Assembly (NCBI GenBank): GCA_964030785.1
Contig: OZ034967.1
Location: forward strand, 64,614,742-64,678,741
Length of the DNA: 64,000 bases
Source: Siderastrea siderea
Lineage: Eukaryota; Cnidaria; Anthozoa; Scleractinia; Rhizangiidae
Direction: 5' to 3'
Shown: piece after piece, positions 44,556 to 56,136 of the stretch
How positions within the stretch are numbered: the stretch's first letter is position 1
Layout: each line of letters begins with the position of its first letter
Made by a program: the position numbers and the translations under genes
The notes under the pieces: generated by a model
What the model was told of the DNA's origin: nothing
Seen by the model: the letters and a program-made list of their open reading frames with translations, nothing else
Database searches by the model: none

Positions 44556-46595
44556 GGGAGAATAGGAAAAGGGTGAATAAGTTGGTCACAAAACTTTGCA
44601 CATATTAGGCTTTGGAGCTGCTTTCACGATACTAAATATATGTCATATGAAAACAGTTTTTCATTGTAATTAAGCTCGACAATCAACCCCACAATGATCC
44701 CCCAGCGGTACTCCCCATAGTCGGTTCTACGAGGAGGCTCCGGCCAAGAGGGGTGCCTTTTTGGGATTCCAGTATACACAAGGGTTTGTATTATTCTAAA
44801 GGGTCGCCAAAATACAGCTGAAACTAAAAGCGATAGCAGCTAAATCTGAGTGCTAAAAAGGGTTGCAGAAATCCCAAAGCAAAAAGTATACGAAAGCTTA
44901 GAGCATTGGCGTCTAAGAGCTTGTTTTTTTAGGTGCATAATGGATCAATTTTTGTCCTAAGTATATGAAAGGGGTACCGTTTCGATCCAGATTAGTTTAG
45001 AATATAGCTGATGTATACACGCCATTGGAACTGAGCGTGCATTACATTTTTTATGGGCGCCCGACTGAAATTTATAGAGCACTTGCGTCCCAGATGTTGC
45101 TTGACATCGCATTCGTTTTCATTCAAAAGCCCGCGAAAATACTGTGAGCACAAAGTGAATGCAAAGAGAGCTTTCAGTTCTCAGGTTCCTCTTCTTAAGC
45201 TGGATTTATTGGTATTTTAATATCAATATCAAACATGTTTGAGGGGGTGGGGATGGCTGACCTAACAGAAAGATATCGGAGCAATCCAATACAACATCAC
45301 CTCACTGATAGTTTTGTTCCCTTTCTTAATTTCAAGCTTAAACCACCCCAAAAAGGGGGGTGGCTAGCCACTCAATCCACACCCCCCCCCCCCTCCGTTG
45401 GATCCGCCCCTGTAACTATATTTTACAAAGCGCACAATGAGCAGGAAAAAACGGACTTTGGCTTCGAAAGAAATGTAAACAGTGCAAACTGGCAGCTTCA
45501 GTACTAAATAGCAACCAACGATGTACTTCCGAAGCGATCAAGGTAACAAAAGATAGTCCAGCAAACAACAAAGGTACGGCCAGATTTGTTTTCCTTCATC
45601 CGGCTAAATCTGTGATAGAACGAGACAACATTGCAGCCACAAGGAGCGGCTCAAGTTTGGTTTTGCCAAACGTCAGGCACTTTTTAAGAATCGCAAAGAA
45701 AAACCAAAAACAGCAAGAAAATTTATTTGCAGCTTTTATTAAATCATTCATGAAATTTGAAACTCGAAGTGTAGTTTATTACTGGTTTTAATGTTCTGAA
45801 TTCACATTTGTTGTGGGCAGCGTTTCTAAACAGCCATCAGAATTTTCCATCCGTGCGTTCACTGATACTGAACGCACTCACAGTCCACTAACAGCCTTTG
45901 TAGACCTCAGGTGCATTATTTTGCTTCAGAACATGGAACGCCATCTTCTATTTCATAAATGTTAAAAAGGTAAGGGTCTGAACCTCCGCGTGGAGCCACT
46001 CCGTAGGAAATTCAATTGAGTACCCTATCGGGCAGCTATCACTCTGGCCAGGTAGAACGGACGCAAATAACACAATGATCTAATCAGAACTCGCAATGAA
46101 TACATGTAGCTTGCACCAAGAAAAGGAAGACGAATGCAATCATGGGAAGAGGAAGGCGATCAAGTCATCATTGAGTGGTCTCTTTGTTCCACAGTGGAAC
46201 GTCATTAATATATCAGTACGACCACTATCATATTTTCTTGATTTTGCATTAACTGATAGTTAGGTTCTAGGAAAGTGCGAAGATGTAAAGCGGAGGAGAA
46301 CCATATATTTGGTTTTTCACTAAGTATGAGAAGGAACGTTAGTTGGACAAGGAATTTAGGAACTCCAAAATAGCCCAGACTGAAAGGGGTTAAAAGAATA
46401 CGTGAATACGGCCCTTCAGTGGTCGTGTTCACCGGGTTTCAGAGCATTAGTATTTTATCTTGCTCGATTTTATTCATTTTAATCGTCTTAATATTAAAGC
46501 AATACCATCTATGTGAAAAACAATACTGATAAACTCTTGATGTTTATGTTGTTTTGGTTGCATGGCGCCACTAACAGTGAAATGCGAGTAGATAA
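44556..46595. other. No gene recognised
   Basis: Contains a poly-C/poly-G pair near 45350-45395 and a 75-codon minus-strand frame at 46432-46205 without known motifs, which may be 3' UTR of receptor E. AAAGGGTCGCC and ATATGAAAGGGGTACCGTTTCG near 44800-44990 (second quoted in parts: ATATGAAAGGGG, TACCGTTTCG) resemble a dispersed repeat, not resolved. Confidence 0.4.
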
Positions 46596-49500
46596 CTATT
46601 TGGAGCAAAGCAAAGATTTCACTGCATTTCGTAGATTTTTCTTTCTCCCGAAATAAAACAAGGGGTTGATCGATGACGTCATAAATCCCAGTGTAAAACA
46701 CCACGGCGACACAATGGAGTGCACTCGAGGGTATGGCAATTCAATAATCTTCATCAAAAAAGATGGCACCAACAAAGCCAAAAGCATGATGGTAACAACT
46801 ACCATATCAAACGCTACTTTCTTCTCACGCTGCAACACCGCTGACATCTGTTGAGAGGCAACGGCGTCACCCAATTGACTGTTGTGACGACGAATGGCGA
46901 GCAACATTCCAATATGATTGACAACTGGGACCACGAAGAAAACCACAGCAGCGATAATGGCGGCAATGTAAGGGCCAGGTGGAGGGAAGATAAATTTCGG
47001 AACGCGAAGCAAGATTGTATACAGAAGCCAAATTACACTGGCAAGTATGGAAACTTTCATTAAACCTGCGAAAAAGTGAAATTTACGTTATTTTTATCAA
47101 ATGGCTAAAAACATGTCTGTAAAATGATTTTTTCTGATCTTAGAAAATTGTTATGGATATACTTAGTAATGGTATTAGTAGTTATAATCTTTTTATTGTA
47201 ACCACACGCACCAGTTTTTAGTGTTATATTACAGTTGACGGGGCAAGCGTGTATAAATAAAGTTTCACCTACCTACCTTCCTAGCTACCAACCAAACAAG
47301 CTTGCTTCTAAATGGTTTTTATCTGCTCTACCACAGTAATCTGTTTTTTCTGTATTTCTGCTGTTCATAGCTACAATACTGGAATCAAAGAATACAAAGT
47401 ATGTTAACCCTCGGGCGTACAAGGGGGGGGGGGTGGATGCCACCCCCCCTTCCCATAAGGTTTTTTTTTCCAATTTTTTCAAGACGATTTTTCCTCAGCA
47501 GCTGGCATTTTCAGTAGCTGTAGGTATACCCCTTAGACACATTTTAACGCAAGTTTGATGAGAATCGGTTACTATGGTTACAAGATATGACGTCATAAGT
47601 AGCATGTGGTCAAGGCAGTTTCGGGTAAAAATGTGTTTTTCGCCTTTTTTAGGTGAAAAATCACAAATTGTACACAAAAAGCACCAAAGTATTTAGTTAT
47701 GTCACACTTTACATGACTAGCCTTAAAAATTTTCGCCGTTTTTTCATAATTTCTAATTTTTGGTAAAACCAAGATGGCGGCCACTTTGGCCGCCATATTG
47801 GATGACTTCAGTGGCCCCAGCAGAGTGCCCCAGGCCATAGTATATACCTCATCTTGTAGGGCACATCAAAGGCTTTCTACCAAAGGCAAAATCTCTCCGA
47901 AATATTAGAACACAGCAAAAACCCAGGGGAGGGGTTCCATCAACCCCCTCCTTGTACCACGGTGGGGGTGTGACTTTGCTTGTACGTCCGAGGGCTAACT
48001 ACTATTTATAAATGTTTATATCTTGCCAATTATCCTAAGTATTTAAGAACTATGAACTTTAGGACCGTCTATCTATAAAGGTACTGATATTCTATCATTA
48101 CCAAACCTAGCAACTGCTACGTATGGCCTGCACTCTTTCAAATATTGTGCGGTGAAATTGTGGAACTCATTACCGTATAATATATATATTAGAAGAGAAC
48201 GTACTCTAACTATTTTAAACGTCTCCTGAAAACAGCCTATTACAATCTTCTAGATATTTGTGAGATGAAGAAGTTTCATTTTTTTCTTTGTTCTTCGTTT
48301 TCACTTCTTATGTATAATTCGGTTACTCTAAAGTTCTTGTTAAAATAAAGCTCATGTATGTATGTATATTTATATATTTTGTTTTCAGTTAGTTCAACTT
48401 TGATGCATTCTGCATTATTTACTTTTATCTTCAGAGGCACAGCTTCATGTTAAATGATAGTAAGCTACATGAGTTTTGTGCCTAACGAAGAATCTATCTA
48501 TCTACCTACTCGGGGAGGAAAGTGCATGCAACCAGTCGGTAAGATTTTATTTAGTTTTTTCAAGACACCTTTTTTTTTTTTCTTTTTTATCATTATCCAT
48601 TGTCAGACATACTAGCTGTATGCTCATCTCTTGGACAAATTAGCCACGTTTCGTTGGAGTTGGCTATTATGGTTAAGAAAATATGACGTTCCAAGGAATC
48701 AAGCCATTTGTGAATAAAATGCGCACTTCCTACTTTAGAAATGTTAAGAAAAAAGCGACAAAGTGTTTAACTGTTTATATTCTATGATTCTAGCAAGAAA
48801 AATTCTCAATTTCTCCCGTTTTTTTTTCTATAAATTCTGACTGTATGGTGGACTTCTCTGATGACATTTTGGATGGCATCATTGGCTTTCAGCCGCGCCA
48901 ATAGCCGTTATACTTGTACTTGCACAGAATATCACAGGCCCTCTATCAAAGGTAAAATATTTTAGATGTTTTCTAACACAACAAAAACCCAATTGGGTTT
49001 CATCAACCTCACTTGCAAAACGGTGGTGTATGAGTTTGATTGTAAATTTTGACAAATAGGAAGAGGTTATCGTTGTGTATTTCAATTATAAAAAAAAGAA
49101 GCACAAAGCAGCAAATAAGAACTTTTATTTAGGAACAAAAAATCAGGGTAGCCGTCTTTTGGTGACTGTGATAACGCCTTTTATAAATAATATGTGTAAC
49201 AAAACAAGTAAAATGAGTCTTGTTAACAGAGCATCTAACCTTAAGTGTTCCGGTTAGCTCATTTTTGTTTCCATTATTGAGAAGAGAGTGGTCTTTCTCT
49301 CTAAAGCATTGGGTCATGAGTGAAGTGGTTTTCTTAAATTTTTGAAATGAATGTTCCGTCGTTTAATTTGCCAAAAAGAGCGCGGAGTTGAATGGATTAT
49401 TTTTGTTATTAAATTTAAAAACACCCTAGTGATCTCGTTTTAGGGTAAAAAACTGACCTTCTTTGGTGACGTCAGCGTGATATACCAATGGCTTTGACAA

Positions 49501-49905
49501 AGCATAATGGCGATCAAAACTGATAATTACAACGTTGACAAAAGACAGGCCTACTGTAAACACCATGAAGGTGTAAAATACATCAAAAGCCAAACGTTGG
49601 TGTGAACACGACTGCTGAGCTTCCTGAAGGAAAAATCGCCACACGATAAACATTGGCTGATTAGTGATCCCGGTGAGACAATCCGCGAAGGCCAGACTGC
49701 ACAGCAGGATGTTGCAGGGTTTCTGTAAGGAGGGATTCTTGATGACAGCCACAATGACGGCCAGGTTACTCGTAAATGCAAAAATGGCACAGGGCCCATT
49801 GACAACAGCGAGAAGAATGTTGTTTATGTAGGCAGTCATGTCGTTTCTTGCTATACCAACAAAGCTTGGCAGCCCACAAATTGTGCTATTTCCTTTTATG
49901 TCCAT
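46596..49905 (-). CDS. Receptor E: diverged class A (rhodopsin-like) GPCR
   Basis: Minus strand: exon 1 is 49905-49458 and exon 2 is 47065-46596, joined in phase 1 (VTKEG|LMKV), 305 residues. Exon 1 is exactly 448 nt, as in B-D, and the intron position is identical, so E belongs to the same family although it is clearly older. Motifs: sequon NST, ICGLPSFVG, SNLAVIV in TM1, LAFADC in TM2, SFDRHYAL after TM3, W in TM4, PVVNHIGMLLAIRRHN at the end of TM5, QREKKVAFDM leading into TM6 (LLVP in place of CWxP) and SSINPLFYF in TM7. The short tail ends KSLLCSK. ECL2 (PKFIFPPPGP) is proline-rich with no cysteine. An acceptor TTTTATTTTTCAG lies about 40 nt upstream of the ATG, indicating a 5' UTR intron. 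The 2.4-kb intron has been filled by MITEs and a LINE fragment and has no GTGAT array. The ligand is unknown. Confidence 0.88.
47200..47285 (+). mobile_element. LINE-like 3' tail in intron of E
   Basis: GTGTATAAATAAAGTTTCAC followed by CTACCTACCTTCC resembles a non-LTR element 3' end with polyadenylation signal and short repeat tail. Confidence 0.45.
47403..47999 (-). mobile_element. 600-bp MITE, copy 2 (in intron of receptor E)
   Basis: Ends GTTAACCCTCGGGCGTACAA and TTGTACGTCCGAGGGCTAAC. It is the reverse complement of the copy at 20916-21522, with G and C tracts next to each end. Non-coding. Confidence 0.85.
48060..48370 (+). mobile_element. LINE ORF2 C-terminal remnant with 3' tail
   Basis: The plus strand reads YGLHSFKYCAVKLWNSLPYN, then after a frameshift FKRLLKTAYYNL: the conserved non-LTR reverse transcriptase C-terminus. 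It ends with AAAATAAAGCTC and ATGTATGTATGTAT repeats. It lies in antisense to receptor E, within its intron. Confidence 0.75.
48514..49056 (-). mobile_element. 600-bp MITE, degenerate copy 3
   Basis: Diverged but collinear with 47460-47999: TTTTTTCAAGACACC, GGCTATTATGGTTAAGAAAATATGACGT (partly quoted: ATGGTTAAGAAAATATGACG), AAGCGACAAAGTGTTTA, AAAAACCCAATTGGGTTTC. The terminal repeats have decayed. Confidence 0.65.
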
Positions 49906-49943
49906 TTTCTGTTGTGGACAGCTTTTGATTGGTGAAATTGGTG

Positions 49944-50036
49944 CCTGAAAAATAAAAGCTAATATGTTTATTTGTTTATTTATTTGGTTGTTTTACTTTA
50001 ATTAAAGATATTATTGATATTGATATTGTTACTTAT
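49944..50036 (-). promoter_or_regulatory. 5' UTR acceptor region of receptor E
   Basis: On the minus strand AGCTTTTATTTTTCAG|GCACC is a good splice acceptor whose exon would start at 49944 and lead to the ATG at 49905. The same stretch is duplicated at 50275-50372 in front of fragment F. Confidence 0.5.
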
Positions 50037-50085
50037 TATTATTATCATCATCATCATCATCATCATTATCATTATCATCACCAGT
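50037..50085. repeat. (ATT/ATC)n microsatellite
   Basis: Run of ATT then ATC triplets that ends in CCAGTACGACAGC, the junction with receptor fragment F. Confidence 0.85.
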
Positions 50086-50249
50086 ACGACAGCAACAATG
50101 ACGGCCAGGTTACTCACAAATGCAAAAATGGCACAGGGCCCATTGACAACAGCGAGAAGAATGTTGTTTATGTGGACAGTCATGTCGTTTCTTGCTATAC
50201 CAACAAAGCTTGGCAGCCCACAAATTGTGCTGGTTTCTTTCATGACCAT
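50085..50249 (-). pseudogene. Receptor F: partial tandem copy of receptor E exon 1
   Basis: Minus strand from the ATG at 50249 reads MVMKETSTICGLPSFVGIAR and on to SNLAVIVAVV in TM1, then runs into the microsatellite. It is nearly identical to the 5' part of E exon 1 and carries the same upstream flank (AGCTTTTGATTGGTGAAATTGG). TM2 onward is missing, so it cannot make a receptor. It arose by a local duplication of about 0.35 kb. Confidence 0.92.
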
Positions 50250-50373
50250 TTTTATTATGGACAGCTTTTGATTGGTGAAATTGGAGCCTAAAAATAAATA
50301 ATGCTAATATCTTTACTATGTTTATTTATTTATTTGTTTGTTTTACTTTAACAAAGGATATTATTGATATTGA

Positions 50374-50375
<2 letters not shown>

Positions 50376-50458
<83 letters not shown>

Positions 50459-50500
50459 GTTCATGAGCATCATCATCATTATCATGACCAGTACGACAGC
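50376..50500. repeat. (TTA)n/(ATC)n microsatellite
   Basis: Long TTA run (to about 50458) then ATC triplets and ATGACCAGTACGACAGC, the same junction sequence as at 50086. The duplicated unit is therefore bordered on both sides by this motif. Confidence 0.9.
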
Positions 50501-51685
50501 TTAACTTGTACGGCTAAAAGTTTTTCTAAAAGTTTTTGGAAACTACATCCGAGACTCCAGTGGGGTATTTTCCACATAATCACTAGTGAAGATATCAATG
50601 ACGTCATTTACCGCTCTTACACTATTGTTTGTGCAAAAATACCCTTGTCTATAAAAAAACAACAACATTTTACTCACTCACGCATTGTTTTTACCTCTCG
50701 AAAACAAAATTCATATCTTAGCGCCGCCGTGTAATATTGTCTATAATATTTATTTTATATTTATGTATATAGATAAGAGTGTTTTAGTTGAAAATAGACC
50801 ACCCGTAAAGTTCATACGAAACTACCTCTGGGACTCAAGTGGCGTGACTCGAGTAGTGCAGCCCGACAGGGGGAGGAGAATGCCATCCTTTATTGGTGGA
50901 AATCTCGCGGTGCTTTTGTGCCACCAGCGTTTCTCTTGGCAAGAAATTGTGTGACCATCGTCGAGTATTGAACGACTGTTCGACAGTGTTGTAGTCTTAA
51001 GCTTTGGAAAAAATATCTAGCATCTATAAATCGAAAGAAACAGTTCAAAAGACTAATCAGTTGTCTTTTTGGTGGAAGGTGAAAAGTTCAAGTGTCGAAC
51101 ATTGCCTTCGAGGACTTCATCTTTATTTTCTCCAAGGCGGAGAGCTTGTCCTGTTCTGAACCACAAGCGAGTAGGTGAGCATTACGGTCAAAGAAAATAA
51201 CATTGAAAATTTTGAGCATTACGGTCAAAGAAATTACGTTTTGAAATGGGAATTTAATTTGTGTCATTAGAAATATGTCATTTACTTTTTATTTTAATGG
51301 TGACGTTGGCTTTAACAGATTAAGTCTTATTAGAAAACGCGCTCAGATTGAGACAGAAGTAGCACAGTCGTAAGACAGAAGCGTTTGATTTCCACAAAAA
51401 GCACTTCAGAGAGACCGTTGGCGAACAATATTTTTCAGTGTTCATTGTCGGGCTCATCTCAAGTTTTCAATAGTAATAATCTTTAAAGCAAAGCAGTTGT
51501 AGCTTTAAAACTATTTTATCCGAAAAGCTTTCGAAAACAGTTTTTGTTGTGCATTCCTTAAAGCGTTCAAATACTTCGCAGCGCAAAACGAATACCATAG
51601 TGAGGGTGTTTGGTGTTTGTTTTGTTGGCAATCTCGATGGTCTCTAGTTAGACAACGGAATATAAAAGTTATTTAAGAAACTATC

Positions 51686-51835
51686 TGTTGTGCCTCGAAG
51701 AGTGATTCAGACTTGGTTAACAACACAACAACCTTTTACTTCAATCAAACATGGCGGTTTAATACAAGAAGGGCCACACACATGACATGCGCGTGCATGT
51801 AATATCAACAAGTCCGCTGGTCAACATATGCGGCA
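51686..51835 (-). repeat. LTR of gypsy-type element (3' LTR on minus strand)
   Basis: 150 bp, minus strand TGCCGCATATG ... ACACAACA (TG...CA). It closely matches 55075-55222. On the minus strand it is preceded by a polypurine tract (GGGGGGAGGAATTC). Confidence 0.8.
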
Positions 51836-52575
51836 TAGAATTCCTCCCCCCAGTTACTAACAATCAAAGCTTCATAAGTTTAGTCTCTCTGGCGGCTTTT
51901 GCAGTCGAAGGGGATAACGTCTACATGGTGTTGCTGGCCCCCAATCTGACTGCTTGAGGGGTTGCCAGGGGTGGTACTGATATCTTTGTCTGGGGTCACT
52001 GCTTCCTCGGAGCCACTTCAGGTTGGGGTCTGTGGTACTCCACTGCTAGTCGATTGCGGAGTAGCCAGAAACACTGCTGGGTTTGGCTGTGGCACCGGCT
52101 CATCCTTGTTAGGGTTCACAGTTATGGCAGACTCTCTGCGTTGATCGATATGTCGCCGCCAAACTGTACTGGGTGCGTGTCTGATTTCGTAGGACAAGGT
52201 TCCAGGGTGGGCTGCGATGATTCCAGGCACCCACTTGTTTCCTCCACGGTAGTTTCGGGCAACAGCAGCTTGACCTACATCCAGTTTGCAAGTAGGGCTG
52301 TGGATTGATCTTAGCTCTTGGTCCTGCTATTTCTCATCCACTCGCTTTCGTATTGGGCTACAGTACATCTAGTCTTGTTCGGATGTTTCTTCCCATCCGA
52401 AACATGGCCGGTGTCTCTCCTGTCATTGCATGGGGTGTTGTTCTGTAGGCCAGTAGGAAGTTAGCCAGCTTCTGAGAGAGAGGCTTCTTTTCAGTTATTG
52501 CCGCGCAAAGAGCTTGTTTGAACGTTTGTGCAAAACGTTCAAACCCCTTGAACTGTCCAATGAGCCGAACTTCAG
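51836..52575 (-). pseudogene. Ty3/gypsy integrase C-terminal remnant
   Basis: The minus strand encodes, in order, ERFAQTFKQAL, ANFLLAYRTTPHAMTGETPA, RTRLDVL and, further on, VARNYRGGNKWVPGIIAA and VWRRHIDQR: the end of the integrase core followed by the GPY/F-type C-terminal module of Ty3/gypsy (Metaviridae) retrotransposons. In active elements integrase inserts the cDNA into the genome. Stops and frame changes (for example after RLDVL) and the missing remainder of pol make this copy dead. Confidence 0.85.
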
Positions 52576-54890
52576 TGTCATTTTTGCGTGCGTGTTATAG
52601 AACATGAAACCATTTCAAACTGAAATCGGAAATTGCGCGGCTTGTTGCTAGCTATTCTTAAAACTGGGAAACTTGAATGAAACTAGTATTAAATCCAAGT
52701 TACAGTGGTGATCAAGGAATTAGAGTAAAATCTTTACAAGATACCAAACGTTATTTCGGAGCTATTCATGGCTCAAAGTGTAAAGCGTAGGTTAAGCAAA
52801 TTTGCATAGTTGACATCTGTAATGTGAACCTTAGGAATGTATCGCAACACTTAAAACATCTCGAACCGACCGAAAGAATAACAACAGATATGTGACAAAG
52901 CATTCTAATACAGACCTGTTGGATCTACTGGAAGGCGAGCAGGTTTTTTAAGTGCTTCGCGTAAGAACTATAGTAGAGAACAATAGACCGCGGCAATGGG
53001 AGCCGTTATTTCCTACCGTGAGGAAACGTGTTAATAAGCCTTAAATTAGCTTTCTCATTGGATAAAAAGCTATTACCGCGAAATTCAAATGGTTTCAGGA
53101 AAATTACAAAAGCCCAGAATTCGAAGGAAGCGTTGAAATTAGCTAAGAAGTTTCTTTAAATAAAGATCTTTACGGACGTAAAGTTTAAGAAAAATCGTAT
53201 GTGGGGAACCACGAGTTTCCGAAGGTGATGAGATCGAAAGCGATTTTTTGCCTTGTTTTCGTCGTAACTTTGACAGTTTCATCAATCATTTACCCCCATT
53301 TCATTGTTTTGTGCAATACGCGGCATCTATTTTGGATCTGGTTCACACGCAAAGCCACGCAATGAAATATGACAAGCATCGTGACATTTTGACTTCGCAG
53401 TTCGTAAACAGTTCGTAAATAAAGTCTGCTAGCTAGCTATTTCTTCGTTACGTGGTTTTATAATCTTAATCTTTGAACATTTTTGCCGACGCCAAAACAT
53501 AACTTAAAGCTTGTACAAAAACGGTAATGTGAAAACCCCCGGAAAATCTTAACACGAGACCGCAAGCAATGTTGCTTTAAACTCAGTACGCAACGCCTTA
53601 GGCCATAAAGTTTCTGCTAATAAAATTCGTTTTACCTTGTGTAACTGGTGCTATTAAATACTGAGAAATTATTACAGTCCGATTTTCCCACTCCCCGAGA
53701 TCACGCGGGAAGGGATACGCGCCAAGGCACCGAAAGTCTAATTTACTTGACGGCGATCAATCGGCGAGCAAATGATCATCCTAAACGAGCTCTAGAGGCT
53801 CGGACAAGTGACGAAAATACATACGATACACAACAGACATGGTTTTTCAAATTTTATTTAGAAGTTCACGGCTTCGAAAAGGAGAGCTGAGATTATTTGG
53901 ACCTCATTTCAGAACATTCGAACTCTCATATCACTCTGGTTTATACAGTTCATACCAGTGATCCAAAATAAAACAAAAGCTACTGACCTGTGCATTCGTT
54001 CGATATTTACGAATTGAACCTTTAAATTCGATTCCGTATGCACGCGCCACACAAAGATTTCGCTTCCGATCATTGTGTTTTCCACCACATTGCACAATCA
54101 CACAAAAGGATAAGCCCAAATGGAACTCGATCGCTTTCTCAGCTTTCTACACGGCGCGAGGACTTCGAGATCACCAAAACCCTATTTGGAATAGAACGAA
54201 CGACAAAGCACTGCTGCAAAAGGCATCCTCCAGCGGAGTTGCTCACGTAATACGAAAACACAAGGAAATTTGAACCAAGATGACTAGCTGCGGTGAAGAA
54301 ATGGACGCGAACTCGTCAAATCCAAGATGGCGGCTACAGATCGCGCACATGTTCTTCTGTCGTTACCATGGTTCCCCACATACGATCGTGACGAAACTTT
54401 CGTGACAGATAGGACAATAGGTGTAGTCCATATTTGGACCATAAAAATGTATTTTCTGCATATTTTTGGCCAATTTATCACTGTTTTTCTAATATCAGCC
54501 AATCACGTAGCCGCATTTTAATTACTTAATTGGAAACAGACACCGGATGACTTCCTGCGGCGTTGCCAAATTTTCTATAGTTCTTACGCGAAGCGTTACT
54601 TAAAAGCGAGCTGAATTTGAACATTTTCGTACTGTTCAAAAGCAAAGCAAACGAAATTTATTCGGCTGTAGGTTGAGAGCTAAAAATAACTTTGTACCGT
54701 GGGAAATTTACAAATGCGTAATTTCGATGTCACGCTATAATTGACTGTTACGTAGTCACGCTGCTCGATCATTACCAGAATAGTGGATAACCACAAGACT
54801 TTTTTGGTGGGGAGGGGGGAGGGGACTTACCGGAGGTGTAAAAACCCATAGGTTGTCAGGATAAATTTCACCATATTATGAAAAAAACAC
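52576..54890. other. Foreign foldback-like segment replacing the gypsy pol interior
   Basis: No gypsy protein is readable here. GCTTCGCGTAAGAACTATAG near 52953 pairs with CTATAGTTCTTACGCGAAGC near 54572. ATCGTATGTGGGGAACCA near 53193 pairs with TGGTTCCCCACATACGAT near 54368. Two nested inverted repeats about 1.65 kb and 1.2 kb apart suggest an inserted DNA element. Several short frames between have no known motif. Confidence 0.55.
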
Positions 54891-55022
54891 GTCATTGGCT
54901 CTTCGCGCATTGCGTGCCTATGTTTAATTTCGTTGGCGGTGAAGTGTTGTTCCACTTGCTCAACGTAGGCGTTCCAGTCGTCCCTAGTTTCGTTGAACAC
55001 TTCAATCTTTCCAATTGGCATC
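54891..55022 (-). pseudogene. Gypsy gag 5' remnant
   Basis: The minus strand from the ATG at 55022 reads MPIGKIEVFNETRDDWNAYV, then EQVEQHFTANEI, typical of the start of Ty3/gypsy gag proteins in invertebrates. The frame loses similarity after about 45 codons, where the foreign segment begins. Confidence 0.75.
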
Positions 55023-55074
55023 GTGGCGGAGGTTCGAACTTTCTTTTTGCAGTATAGAATTCTCGTCGCCAATC

Positions 55075-55222
55075 TGTTGTGTCGCGAAGAGTGATTCAGA
55101 CTTGGTAACAACACAACAACCTTTTACTTCAAACAAACATGGCGGTTCGATACAAGCAGGGCCACGCACATGGCATGCTCGCGCATGTAATATCACAAGG
55201 CCGCTGGTGAACATGTGCGGCA
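55075..55222 (-). repeat. LTR of gypsy-type element (5' LTR on minus strand)
   Basis: 148 bp, TGCCGCACATG ... ACACAACA, followed on the minus strand by GATTGGCGACGAGAATTC, a plausible primer-binding site region, and then gag. No clear target duplication flanks the pair. Confidence 0.8.
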
Positions 55223-56136
55223 TAGCACTATACGTGAAGCAGGTGTCGGTTTGAAGCTATTTTATCCGAGAAGCTTATAAAAAAAAGTTTTCTACATTTC
55301 TCAAATCGCCCGAAATTCGAACTTTGCGCCCGCAAAACCTATGTCTTAGTTTGCAGCATGTTTGGCTTGGTTTGTTTTCAATCTCGATGGTCTCTACTTA
55401 GAGATCGAAATAAAAATTATTCAAGTAACTATAAGCGAAGCAGTTTTCGATTTTAAGCAATTTTTTTCGACAAGGTTCCAAAAACAGTTCTGTGTGGTTC
55501 TTAAAGCGCCTGACTAAATACTTGGTGGCCGCTAAGCTTACGTGATATTCCTTCGATAATTACAGGGGCTTGGAAGCCCACACAAACCTTTCTTTCGGGT
55601 AACTTTTCCCAATAAAATGCCAGTGAAATGCCAGTATAAATTTTAAACTAGAATTTTAGTGGCGGTTTGTGTTATTTGTTAACACCCGCACACGATGAAA
55701 ACCAAAAAAGATAACCCATTTACTTCAGAGTATTTAAGTTATATTTTGTTGTTGTATTAAAATGAACGACGTTTCAAGTTAATTCGGGCAAACAGCCAAT
55801 AATCTGAAGAGATTTGACAAACAATAACAGGATATGGAAACGTTGCAAAAACCAAGCAAGATGGCTCGTGAGCAAAATATGTGTTCAGTTTGAAGCCCGT
55901 GTTCTAGAATAAACGTTCGAGCTCGGATTCACAGAACAGGACCCCAAAACATTGGAGGACAATTCAGAAGCCTTACAGGATTGTTGAGAAACACTTTTTG
56001 AAAGAGGACAAGCCAAAAATTAAAAAAGGCCCCGAATATATTTGGGACAGAAAAGTTCAAGGACTATGTTTGAGAAAGAAACACTAGCTAATTCCTTGAG
56101 AGTTCCGCTTGTAGGCTTGGCGAAATCTATATATTA

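Larger units (their letters stand above)
50830..56136 (+). mobile_element. Interspersed repeat family R, copy 2 (split by LTR element)
   Basis: 50830-51685 and 55223-56136 together match the copy at 326-1654 in reverse. The left part has GGAGAATGCCATC and AAAGACTAATCAGTTGTC, and the right part ends TTCCGCTTGTAGGC, AAATCTATATATTA. CAATCTCGATGGTCTCTA occurs in both flanks (51630 and 55380), so a stretch of about 200 bp of the host repeat is also duplicated around the LTR element. Confidence 0.65.
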
